From Filimonas zeae (lineage in GTDB: Bacteria > Bacteroidota > Bacteroidia > Chitinophagales > Chitinophagaceae), in NCBI RefSeq assembly GCF_014641615.1, contig NZ_BMIB01000003.1, positions 868,001 to 932,000 on the forward strand: a DNA stretch of 64,000 nt, given 5' to 3'. The notes beneath the pieces were generated by a model. It was given only the letters and a program-made list of their open reading frames with translations. It had not been told where the DNA came from and searched no databases. Position 1 is the first letter of the stretch; each line of letters begins with the position of its first letter. This document shows positions 55,541-63,153 of this stretch, piece after piece. Position numbers and translations under genes: made by a program.

Positions 55541-57643
55541 ATGAAACAGGCTTTTTACATTGCATGCATATGCCTGCTAACAGTGGGTATGCCGGTAGCA
55601 AAAGCCACCGGTATACCTGCCAGCCGGCAACTTAGCCTGCCTGATAACCTCACCTGGCAACCACTGAGCCGATGCGCGGTGGCAGTGTATAAGCGAACCA
55701 TGCCCGTTGCTGCCGGTATTCAATTGCACAAACAGCCTTGTTATTTTGCAGATAAATACGTAACCCGCCTTACACCACAAAATGCCGGCGTATGGAGCCA
55801 AACGGCTGCCGGCCGGGTATGGCGGTTGGCCCTAAGTTCCGCAGGGGCTTACTCCCTATATGCCACTTTACAACACCTGCAACTGGCGCCCGGTGTACAA
55901 CTGTACCTATACAACCCTGCTTATAAACAGATACAGGGCCCTTACACCGCAGCCAGTTTACAGGGCAACAGCCTGCTTACATTACCCCCCATAGCCGGTG
56001 ATAAAATGGTATTCGAACTGAATGTACCTGCCACAGTAAAAAATTACGGAACCCTTACGGTAGCCGCTGTGTATCACGACCGGTTGAACATACTGGCAAC
56101 AACAACCTTTAAGTATACGCCACCTTCCTGCGAAGAGCAGGTAAACTGCGCCAGCGGTATTTACTGGCAAACAGAAAAACGAGCCGTATGTAAAATAATT
56201 GCTGACGGTGCTTTGTGTACCGGCACCCTGCTTGCCAATACCAGCCGCAGCAGTACGCCCTACGTGCTCACTGCATACCACGTTATTTTTACGCAGCAGC
56301 ATGCGCAGGAAGCGGTGTTTGTTTTCAACTACGAGTACACTACCTGCGGCGGAACAGAAACCGGTACCCTGCAATCCATTTCAGGCAGCAGCCTGGTAGC
56401 GGCGCAGGAAGGCAGCGATGCTGCATTGCTGTTGCTGAATACAACGCCACCTGCCGCCTATAAACCGTATTATGCAGGCTGGGATGTTACTGACAGTGCA
56501 CCGGCCACACCTGCCGCTACCCTTCACCACCCCTGGGGCCGCCCCAAACAAATAGCACTTACCTGGCAAGCGGTACCCACAGCGGATTATGGCAGCGCTT
56601 ATGCCCCCAATGCCTTTTGGCAATGCAGCTGGGATGTGGGGGTAACACAACCAGGATCGTCCGGCGCGCCGCTGTTTAACAAACAGCACCGGGTTGTAGG
56701 CACGCTTACCGGTGGTGATGCTACCTGTGGCCGGGGCGGTTATGATTACTTTTTTAAGATGGCCAGCGCCTGGAAAGCCGGCAATGTTACCAGCAACCCC
56801 CTGCAGGCATGGCTGGATGCAACCGGTACTGGTATAACAGCTATGGACGGTTACGACCCCTATGGCTTTGACAGCACTGCCTGCGGTGATGCCTGGAACC
56901 TATTGCCTTTTGAAAAAACAGACAGCAGTGTGCTTATCAATCCTGTTACAGGATTGCCTTTTTCTGCGGCTACACCGCTGGCGGAGCAGTTTTTATCGCC
57001 CGGCTACCTGCTGGTGTCTGCCATGTATCTGAATATTGCCGCAGTTTCTGTTGCTGATGCCGCTGATTATATTACGCTTACGGTATGGGAAGGTGATGCA
57101 CTGCCCGGCCGGGTGGTGTACGAGCAAAATATACCCCTTTCACAACTGCATACCGGTATGGTTACGCTTACACCGGATTCAGCCATAGCATTGCGGGGCA
57201 ATTTCTTTATCGGTTACATTCCCCATATTCATCCCGCGGCCCGGCTAACACTTTACCGTGCAGCCAACCGGGGTAAAGAAGCTCCTTCTACGCTGTTTGT
57301 ACAGGCGCAGGGCTGGCGTGCCATTCAACAACTCAATAACAACCTGGCCACTGCCGCGGGTATTGGCATTGCAGAATGTTACGGTAAAACACGCCGCCCG
57401 GTATATGGTAACCTACGCCTGTACCCCAACCCGGCCGGCAACTATCTGCATTTTACTTTGCCGGGTAACCCTGTGGTAAAAAAGGTATTGTGTTTTAACA
57501 GCATTGGTAAGCAGGTGCCGGTAAGTTTTCAACCAGGTGAGAGCAGCCATACCCTTCACTTTCAGTTACCCGCGGGTGTATATTACATACAGGTGCATAC
57601 AGCTGCGCATATATGGGCAGCTACATTTGTAGCCACACCGTAA
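55541..57643 (+). CDS. secreted trypsin-like serine protease with T9SS C-terminal sorting domain
   Basis: A 700-residue protein starting at the ATG at 55541 (a TTG 12 bp upstream is less likely). It has a signal peptide (1-23) and a propeptide-like beta domain to about 205. The S1-type peptidase domain (about 210-440) has His in TAYHVI, Asp in GSDAALLLLN and Ser in TQPGSSGAPLF. This pattern resembles lysyl endopeptidase-type enzymes. A beta domain and a type IX secretion tail follow (LYPNPAGNYLHF, with VYYIQV near the end). It is exported to the surface or medium. It lies 20 bp after GH43, an unusual partner for a glycosidase. Confidence 0.9.
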   Translation: MKQAFYIACICLLTVGMPVAKATGIPASRQLSLPDNLTWQPLSRCAVAVYKRTMPVAAGIQLHKQPCYFADKYVTRLTPQNAGVWSQTAAGRVWRLALSSAGAYSLYATLQHLQLAPGVQLYLYNPAYKQIQGPYTAASLQGNSLLTLPPIAGDKMVFELNVPATVKNYGTLTVAAVYHDRLNILATTTFKYTPPSCEEQVNCASGIYWQTEKRAVCKIIADGALCTGTLLANTSRSSTPYVLTAYHVIFTQQHAQEAVFVFNYEYTTCGGTETGTLQSISGSSLVAAQEGSDAALLLLNTTPPAAYKPYYAGWDVTDSAPATPAATLHHPWGRPKQIALTWQAVPTADYGSAYAPNAFWQCSWDVGVTQPGSSGAPLFNKQHRVVGTLTGGDATCGRGGYDYFFKMASAWKAGNVTSNPLQAWLDATGTGITAMDGYDPYGFDSTACGDAWNLLPFEKTDSSVLINPVTGLPFSAATPLAEQFLSPGYLLVSAMYLNIAAVSVADAADYITLTVWEGDALPGRVVYEQNIPLSQLHTGMVTLTPDSAIALRGNFFIGYIPHIHPAARLTLYRAANRGKEAPSTLFVQAQGWRAIQQLNNNLATAAGIGIAECYGKTRRPVYGNLRLYPNPAGNYLHFTLPGNPVVKKVLCFNSIGKQVPVSFQPGESSHTLHFQLPAGVYYIQVHTAAHIWAATFVATP

Positions 57644-57650
57644 AAGCATA

Positions 57651-57678
57651 CAAAAATGTGCATTTAAACATTTGTGCT
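57651..57678. promoter_or_regulatory. second copy of the aacatttgtgct motif
   Basis: The stretch atgtgcatttaaacatttgt, continuing gct, matches atgtgcaaattgaacatttg at 51505 apart from a one-base length difference and a few substitutions. It lies just after the protease stop and about 220 bp upstream of GH30. It could be a shared regulator site; a weak terminator role is also possible because T-runs follow. Confidence 0.4.
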
Positions 57679-57797
57679 GCTTTTTTAAACATACCAACCA
57701 TTGGTAGCACCCATGCCACCGTATTTTGACACGATATAACAGCCATAAAAGCCGATTGCCATAATACACTCCACTAGTGCTTTTATGAAAAACTGTT

Positions 57798-57806
57798 AAA
57801 CGATTG
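57798..57806 (+). promoter_or_regulatory. candidate LacI-type operator, aaacgattg, upstream of GH30
   Basis: Identical 9-mer to 51586-51594. It lies 90 bp upstream of the GH30 start. It is short, so chance occurrence is possible. Confidence 0.35.
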
Positions 57807-57895
57807 CTATACATGAAAAAGCGCTCCCCTACGTAAAGGGTGGCTGTAAAAGCCATGCCTTTACTTCATGAAATCACTTAATTATTAAAAATCAA

Positions 57896-59107
57896 ATGAC
57901 AACACAAATGACTACTGTGAAAATCAGTACATCGCTGCTGGCATTCAGCTTGCTGTTTACGGCCTGTTCCAAAAACAAAGAGCTTGCCGAAGCCAATGTA
58001 AACACCACCAAAGGTACCGCTGCTATTGAAGCAGGTACTGTTCAGCAAACCATTCAGGGTTTTGGCGGCGCCAGTATTCCTATCTGGATTGGCGACCTTA
58101 CCAGCGACCAGCGTACCAAAGCCTTTTCCGCCACCAGCGGTATTGGTATGAGTATATTACGGGTAATGGTACCCACCAGCAGCGGACAGTTTGCTGCGGA
58201 AAAGCCTACCATTGATGCGGCCAAAAGTTTTGGCGCCAAAGTAATAGCTACCGCGTGGAATGCACCTGCCTCTATGATGGATGGCCTGAAACTGAAAACC
58301 AGCTCTTACGGCGCTTATGCAGCGCACCTGAGTTCGTACACCAGCTCTGTGGGCGGCGTTTATGCCATCAGCCCGTGGAACGAGCCTAACTATTCCGCCT
58401 CTGGCTGGATGGGTGCTACTGCTACAGAAGTTGCCAATTTTGTGGCAGCACAGGGCGATAACTGCGGCGCGCCTATCATGGCTCCGGAACCTTTTAATAT
58501 GCAGCAATCGTACTTCAACACCTATTTAAGTAATGCTACCGCCAAAGCAAAAACATCTTTTGTGTGCGGGCATATTTATGGCGCCACGCCCTATAACCTG
58601 GGCAATATTGGCAAGTCGGTTTGGATGACAGAACACTACACCAACTCCTCCATCAGCGGTAACGACTGGGGTAATGCTATGACAGCGGCCAAAGAAATAC
58701 ACGATTGTATGACTGCCGGCTGGGTAGCCTATGTATGGTGGTACATCCGCCGCTTTTACGGCCCTATTGATGAGAGCAGCAACATTACCAAGCTGGGTTA
58801 TGTAATGGCGCAGTACGCCAGATACGTAAGGCCGGGTTATACCAAAATAGCCTGTACGGCCAACCCCACCGCCGGTGTATATGTTACGGCTTACAAAAGC
58901 GGAAGCAGAGTGGTAATTGTAATTGTTAACCAGAACAATGCAGTTACGTATCAGCCCTTTACACTCAATGGTGCTTCTGTAACCGGTTTTAACCGTTACT
59001 ATACCACCAGCAGCGCCAACCTTACTGCCGCACCGTTCACGGTATCGGGAAGTAGTTTTGGCATTAACCTGCAACCTTCCAGTGTAACCACCCTTGTTTC
59101 CCAATAA
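57896..59107 (+). CDS. glycoside hydrolase family 30 lipoprotein (glucuronoxylanase-like)
   Basis: A 403-residue surface lipoprotein (lipobox LLFTAC, Cys24). The GH30 TIM barrel starts at QTIQGFGGASIP (about 51). The acid/base is Glu163 in WNEPNY and the nucleophile Glu246 in VWMTEHY. A small C-terminal beta sandwich (about 310-403) completes the family layout. The short barrel and the lack of the long glucocerebrosidase loops point to the xylanase-type subfamilies. It probably cleaves xylan or glucuronoxylan at the cell surface. It is separated from the protease by 252 bp with operator-like sites, so it may have its own promoter. Confidence 0.9.
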   Translation: MTTQMTTVKISTSLLAFSLLFTACSKNKELAEANVNTTKGTAAIEAGTVQQTIQGFGGASIPIWIGDLTSDQRTKAFSATSGIGMSILRVMVPTSSGQFAAEKPTIDAAKSFGAKVIATAWNAPASMMDGLKLKTSSYGAYAAHLSSYTSSVGGVYAISPWNEPNYSASGWMGATATEVANFVAAQGDNCGAPIMAPEPFNMQQSYFNTYLSNATAKAKTSFVCGHIYGATPYNLGNIGKSVWMTEHYTNSSISGNDWGNAMTAAKEIHDCMTAGWVAYVWWYIRRFYGPIDESSNITKLGYVMAQYARYVRPGYTKIACTANPTAGVYVTAYKSGSRVVIVIVNQNNAVTYQPFTLNGASVTGFNRYYTTSSANLTAAPFTVSGSSFGINLQPSSVTTLVSQ

Positions 59108-59114
59108 AAATATG

Positions 59115-59150
59115 CAGGTCGTATCAGCAGTGTGATACGGCCTGTTTTTT
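59115..59150 (+). terminator. rho-independent terminator after GH30
   Basis: caggtcgtatca / tgatacggcctg stem (12 bp, one G-U pair) with a 6-nt loop and TTTTTT, starting 8 bp after the GH30 stop. Confidence 0.85.
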
Positions 59151-59367
59151 AATCCGGACCCTCTGTTAATCCCGATCGTGTTTAAGGGTTTCTCTGATTA
59201 TTTTTTTCGCTTTTTTCTTCCTCTTTCACTAAACTGCAATCACTTTCTTTGTATTGTACAAGTAAACTAACGTTATGTACAACGCAACAGTAAACTTACA
59301 GGTGTTAATGTAAAAAATATATGGGTGTCTGAAAATACTATTTGTTCTGTTCGTATATTCGTCACTA

Positions 59368-59383
59368 TGACACTTATGTGTCA
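59368..59383. promoter_or_regulatory. palindrome tgaca-N6-tgtca in the leader of the transaldolase operon
   Basis: Perfect inverted repeat tgacac / gtgtca with a 4-nt centre, 72 bp upstream of the transaldolase ATG. The five-base arms with a six-base gap share the geometry of CRP/FNR-type sites. The flanking words gttctg (59344) and cagaac (59394) form an outer inverted pair. The rest of the interval 59151-59454 shows no gene. Confidence 0.45.
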
Positions 59384-59454
59384 CAGCAATAGTCAGAACG
59401 CTTGACCATCCAATCATGAACCACAACCACTTATTATATTAAAACCACACGTAC

Positions 59455-60105
59455 ATGAAGTTTTTCATTGACACTGCCAATTTGAACCAGATTAAAGAGG
59501 CAGCAGCGCTGGGTATTTTAGACGGCGTAACTACCAACCCCTCACTGATGGCCAAAGAAGGTATTAAAGGCAAGGATGCCATTCTTAACCATTACAAAGC
59601 TATTTGCGAGCTGGTAGATGGAGATATTTCTGCAGAAGTGCTTTCCACCGATTTTGAAGGTATTGTTGAAGAAGGTAAAGTACTGGCTGCCCTGCACCCC
59701 AACATTGTGGTTAAAGTGCCTATGATTAAAGATGGTATTAAAGCCATTAAATGGTTTACCGATAATGGTATTAAAACCAACTGTACCCTGATATTCTCTG
59801 CCGGGCAGGCAATACTGGCTGCCAAAGCAGGGGCTACCTACCTCTCTCCTTTCCTGGGCCGTATTGATGACAGCGGTTGGGATGGTGTGCAGCTGATTGA
59901 AGAAATTGCCGGCATCTTCCGCGTACAGGGTTTTAAAACTGAAATACTGGCGGCTTCTATCCGCAGCGCCAACCATATTATACAGTGTGCTGCTGCAGGT
60001 GCGCATGTTTGTACCTGCCCGCTCGACCCCATTCTGGGCCTGCTGAAGCATCCGTTAACAGATATTGGCCTGGCGAAGTTTTTAGAAGATGCAGCCAAAA
60101 TGTAA
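59455..60105 (+). CDS. transaldolase, short (TalC/FSA-type) form
   Basis: A 216-residue TIM-barrel aldolase of the short transaldolase/fructose-6-phosphate aldolase family, normally 210-220 residues. The start is MKFFIDTANLNQI, the phosphate/substrate loop DGVTTNPSL lies at about 23-31, and the Schiff-base Lys87 is in VVKVPM. The C-terminal ADPILGLLKHPLTD-like region is typical. It transfers dihydroxyacetone units between sugar phosphates in the cytoplasm. It is first in an operon with the split transketolase (25 bp to the next gene), completing the non-oxidative pentose phosphate branch. Confidence 0.92.
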   Translation: MKFFIDTANLNQIKEAAALGILDGVTTNPSLMAKEGIKGKDAILNHYKAICELVDGDISAEVLSTDFEGIVEEGKVLAALHPNIVVKVPMIKDGIKAIKWFTDNGIKTNCTLIFSAGQAILAAKAGATYLSPFLGRIDDSGWDGVQLIEEIAGIFRVQGFKTEILAASIRSANHIIQCAAAGAHVCTCPLDPILGLLKHPLTDIGLAKFLEDAAKM

Positions 60106-60130
60106 ACCATTCTATTTTTAAAACACTTGT

Positions 60131-60988
60131 ATGAATATAACAAATAACTATAGCATTGCAGAACTGGAAAATATTGCCGGGCAGGTACGCCGCGATATTG
60201 TGCGCATGGTACACGGATGCCAGAGTGGCCACCCCGGTGGTTCACTGGGCTGTACCGATTTTCTGGTAGCCTTGTATTTCCGCATCATGAAGCATGATGC
60301 CAGCTTTAATATGAATGGTAACGGAGAAGATTTGTTCTTTCTTTCCAACGGCCATATCTCACCCGTTTTTTATTCCGTACTGGCACGCAGCGGTTACTTT
60401 GATGTGAGCGAGCTGGCTACCTTCCGCAAACTCAACTCCCGCCTGCAGGGGCACCCTACTACGCATGAGCATTTACCGGGTGTACGTATGAGCAGCGGAT
60501 CGCTGGGTCAGGGCCTTTCCGTAGCTATTGGCGCGGCGCTTACCAAAAAGCGTTTGGGCGATAACTCACTGGTATTCTCCCTGCATGGCGATGGTGAATT
60601 ACAGGAAGGACAAATATGGGAAGCGGCTTTGTTTGCCCCTGCTAAAAAGGTAGACAACCTGATTATGACCATAGACGTAAACGGTCAGCAGATAGACGGC
60701 TCCACAGAGCAGGTATTATCGCTGGGCGATCTGCGTGCCAAATGGGCTGCTTTTGGCTGGGATGTACTGGAAGCCAACGGCAACAATATGGATGAACTGG
60801 TAACAACGCTGGAGTTTGCCAAAACCCGTACGGGCCAGGGTAAACCTATTGCCCTGCTGATGAAAACCAACATGGGCCACGGCGTAAGCTTTATGATGGG
60901 CACCCACAAATGGCACGGCACCGCCCCTAACGATGCCCAAACAGAGCAGGCACTGAGCGAACTGAGCAGCACCTTACAGGACTATTAA
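60131..60988 (+). CDS. transketolase, N-terminal (thiamine-binding) subunit
   Basis: A 285-residue protein matching the N-terminal half of transketolase. It has the substrate-binding GCQSGHPGGSLGC segment (about 34-46) and the thiamine-diphosphate motif HGDGELQEGQIWEAALFA (about 155-172), starting with GDG and ending with the Mg-coordinating Asn-type loop DVNGQQ. It works only together with the C-terminal subunit encoded 20 bp downstream. Split transketolases are common in anaerobes and some Bacteroidota. It transfers two-carbon units between pentose and hexose phosphates. Confidence 0.93.
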   Translation: MNITNNYSIAELENIAGQVRRDIVRMVHGCQSGHPGGSLGCTDFLVALYFRIMKHDASFNMNGNGEDLFFLSNGHISPVFYSVLARSGYFDVSELATFRKLNSRLQGHPTTHEHLPGVRMSSGSLGQGLSVAIGAALTKKRLGDNSLVFSLHGDGELQEGQIWEAALFAPAKKVDNLIMTIDVNGQQIDGSTEQVLSLGDLRAKWAAFGWDVLEANGNNMDELVTTLEFAKTRTGQGKPIALLMKTNMGHGVSFMMGTHKWHGTAPNDAQTEQALSELSSTLQDY

Positions 60989-61008
60989 TCAACCACGAAA
61001 CAAACAAG

Positions 61009-61992
61009 ATGAAAAAATATACCTATACGGAGTCTAAAGATACCCGCTCCGGCTTTGGCGCCGGACTGCTGGAAGCAGGCCGTAAAAACCCCAACGTGGT
61101 AGCGCTTTGCGCCGACCTGATTGGATCACTGAAAATGGAGGCCTTTATTAAAGAGTTTCCGGAACGCTTTACACAGGTAGGCATTGCCGAAGCCAACATG
61201 ATGGGCATAGCCGCCGGCATGACCATTGGCGGCAGCATACCCTTTACCGGTACCTTTGCCAACTTCAGCACCGGCCGTGTGTACGACCAGATACGCCAGA
61301 GCATTGCCTACAGCAACAAGAACGTAAAAATATGCGCCTCCCACGCAGGCCTTACCCTGGGTGAAGACGGTGCCACCCACCAGATACTGGAAGACATTGG
61401 CCTGATGAAAATGTTGCCCGGCATGACGGTGATTAACCCCTGCGATTACAACCAGACCAAAGCCGCCACCGAAGCCATTGCCGAGTACGAAGGCCCGGTA
61501 TACCTGCGCTTTGGCCGCCCGGTAGTACCCATCTTCACCGCACCCGATCAAAAATTTGAGATAGGCAAGGCATGGATGGTAAACGAAGGTGCAGACGTAA
61601 GCATATTCGCCACCGGCCACCTGGTATGGGAAGCCATACAGGCCGGCGAACAACTGGCCGAAATGGGTATTGATGCCGAAATCATCAACATACACACCAT
61701 TAAACCACTGGATGAAGAAGCCGTTCTGAAATCGGTAGCCAAAACCCGCTGCGTGGTGAGCGCCGAAGAGCACAACAGACTGGGCGGCCTGGGCGATAGC
61801 ATTGCCCAGCTGCTGATTACCCACGACCCCGTACCTATGCGCTACGTAGCCGTTAACGACTCCTTTGGCGAAAGCGGTAAACCCGCCGAACTGATGAAGA
61901 AATACGGCCTGGATGCTGCTCACATTGTAAAAGCAGCCCAGAAAGTATTACAGCTGAAAAAACAACGCGCAGGCACTGCCGCGTTTGTATAA
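61009..61992 (+). CDS. transketolase, C-terminal (pyrimidine-binding) subunit
   Basis: A 327-residue protein matching the C-terminal half of transketolase. It carries the catalytic Glu region GIAEANMMGIAAG (about 63-75), the pyrimidine-binding FTGTFANFSTGRVYDQIR region, SHAGLTLGEDGATHQ, and a C-terminal domain from about 195 (GADVSIFATGHLVWEA). It pairs with the upstream subunit to form active transketolase. It is the last gene of the three-gene operon and is followed by a hairpin terminator. Confidence 0.93.
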   Translation: MKKYTYTESKDTRSGFGAGLLEAGRKNPNVVALCADLIGSLKMEAFIKEFPERFTQVGIAEANMMGIAAGMTIGGSIPFTGTFANFSTGRVYDQIRQSIAYSNKNVKICASHAGLTLGEDGATHQILEDIGLMKMLPGMTVINPCDYNQTKAATEAIAEYEGPVYLRFGRPVVPIFTAPDQKFEIGKAWMVNEGADVSIFATGHLVWEAIQAGEQLAEMGIDAEIINIHTIKPLDEEAVLKSVAKTRCVVSAEEHNRLGGLGDSIAQLLITHDPVPMRYVAVNDSFGESGKPAELMKKYGLDAAHIVKAAQKVLQLKKQRAGTAAFV

Positions 61993-62023
61993 GCACTTTG
62001 TGCAAACCAGTAGACCAATAACC

Positions 62024-62062
62024 AAAAGGCCGCTCCATATTTTTTATGAGGCGGCCTTTTTT
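62024..62062 (+). terminator. bidirectional rho-independent terminator
   Basis: aaaggccgc / gcggccttt stem (9 bp) around a 17-nt A/T-rich loop, with TTTTTT on the plus side and A-rich sequence on the other. It lies between the convergent transketolase and 100-residue genes and can serve both. Confidence 0.8.
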
Positions 62063-62079
62063 AGCTCTACAGAGATGCT

Positions 62080-62382
62080 TTACCCTTCAGATATGACCAG
62101 CTTTTCCTGCCCCATAATTTGCCGGTATACATGATCTATAAAAAGAGAGGTATCTATATTGTTGTTGTTATTTGCCTGCTCAAATACCGGTAAATAACCT
62201 TTTGCTTCCTTCAGCGATGGAATACTGAACTTCTTAAGCTGCAGCCATACAGGTTGCGCTACACCTTCATTAACAATATAGCAGGTAATGGTTTGCCGCT
62301 TACCCGTTAATTCAATATCGTAATTCAGTAGAATAGCTTCCGGCTCTTCACCGGGGTAGATAACAGTTATTGAATTGCTCAT
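62080..62382 (-). CDS. small hypothetical protein (100 residues)
   Basis: A 100-residue soluble protein with no signal peptide. It appears to be beta strands in the first half (SITVIYPGEE, QTITCYIVNEG, VWLQLKKFSI), then a run of Asn (QANNNNNID), then a C-terminal helix (FIDHVYRQIMGQEKL). No family is recognised. It lies downstream of the RRM gene on the same strand but is separated from it by a terminator. Confidence 0.6.
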   Translation of the reverse strand: MSNSITVIYPGEEPEAILLNYDIELTGKRQTITCYIVNEGVAQPVWLQLKKFSIPSLKEAKGYLPVFEQANNNNNIDTSLFIDHVYRQIMGQEKLVISEG

Positions 62383-62461
62383 TTTTAAATTAGTTATAAT
62401 AATTCATAAAGTGTTTACGGGTATAGGATTGATAAAAGAAGAGCGTGAAACAGCACTTCTT

Positions 62462-62502
62462 AAAAAAAATAATCCTGAATGCTATAGTAAACATTCAGGA
62501 TT
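62462..62502 (-). terminator. rho-independent terminator of the RRM gene
   Basis: Perfect 11-bp inverted repeat aatcctgaatg / cattcaggatt with a 10-nt loop; on the minus strand it is followed by ATTTTTTTTA. Confidence 0.88.
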
Positions 62503-62523
62503 CCCGGTTACACTATATAAAGT

Positions 62524-62820
62524 TTACCATCTATTGCTGCTTTCGCTTCTGAAACTGCCTTTATTAAAAGACCTTTCAGGTTTGTCTAATGCCTCAGCAG
62601 CTCTTAACTGCCGGCCATTATAGGTAGAGCCATCCAGATTACTGATAGCTGTTTTAGCTTCTTCATTATCGGTCATTTCCACAAAACCAAAACCTCTTGA
62701 GCGGCCGGTTGTCTTGTCGTTAATAACATTTGCTGAAGTAACGGTACCATAAGTAGCAAAACAATCTGCTAACTCTTCATTCTGAACATTAAAGTCCAGA
62801 TTAGAAACATAAATTTTCAT
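62524..62820 (-). CDS. RRM-domain RNA-binding protein
   Basis: A 98-residue single RNA-recognition-motif protein. RNP2 is IYVSNL (residues 3-8) and RNP1 is RSRGFGFVEM (about 40-49), with the aromatic residues that stack on RNA bases. The C-terminal 20 residues are a basic/Ser-rich tail. Such small RRM proteins are widespread in Bacteroidota and cyanobacteria, are often cold- or stress-regulated, and probably act on mRNA stability or translation. It has its own terminator. Confidence 0.92.
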   Translation of the reverse strand: MKIYVSNLDFNVQNEELADCFATYGTVTSANVINDKTTGRSRGFGFVEMTDNEEAKTAISNLDGSTYNGRQLRAAEALDKPERSFNKGSFRSESSNRW

Positions 62821-63153
62821 AATAAAACATTAAAAGTAAGTGAGAGAAGCAATGATTGACCAGCTATATACTACTTAGAGGAGTGTGAAGATGATGTCGA
62901 TGCGAGGCTCAAAAAATTATAACTCCCCGAAGGTAGTCTTTAATTCCATAAAACAACATTTATTTTTTAAGCTAAGAAAACCAATTCATTTATGGCGAAC
63001 TAAAAGGAAGAGAAAGTTTACTTCTTTATTTATAAAACTCCCGCACCGGCCTCCTGCATTTGAAATGTGTTAACAATGTAAATAACCTCTTTTTTGCATC
63101 TTCATGCAATACCAAAACATCTGTCCTGTTTATTTATCAAAAACAACAATTCA
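62821..63153. other. intergenic region between divergent RRM and TlpA/DUF5106-like genes
   Basis: A/T-rich and with no convincing gene. A 62-codon frame on the plus strand (62885-63073) is rich in Lys and lacks family signals. It probably contains both divergent promoters and the leader of the RRM gene. Confidence 0.5.

Noticed and set aside
57631..57700. Strong terminator after the protease gene
   Set aside because: The stem is imperfect and only partly followed by T residues; the match to the motif at 51505 fits a regulator site at least as well.
62885..63073. 62-codon frame rich in lysine
   Set aside because: A/T-rich intergenic sequence, no domain, no promoter box and no plausible start context.
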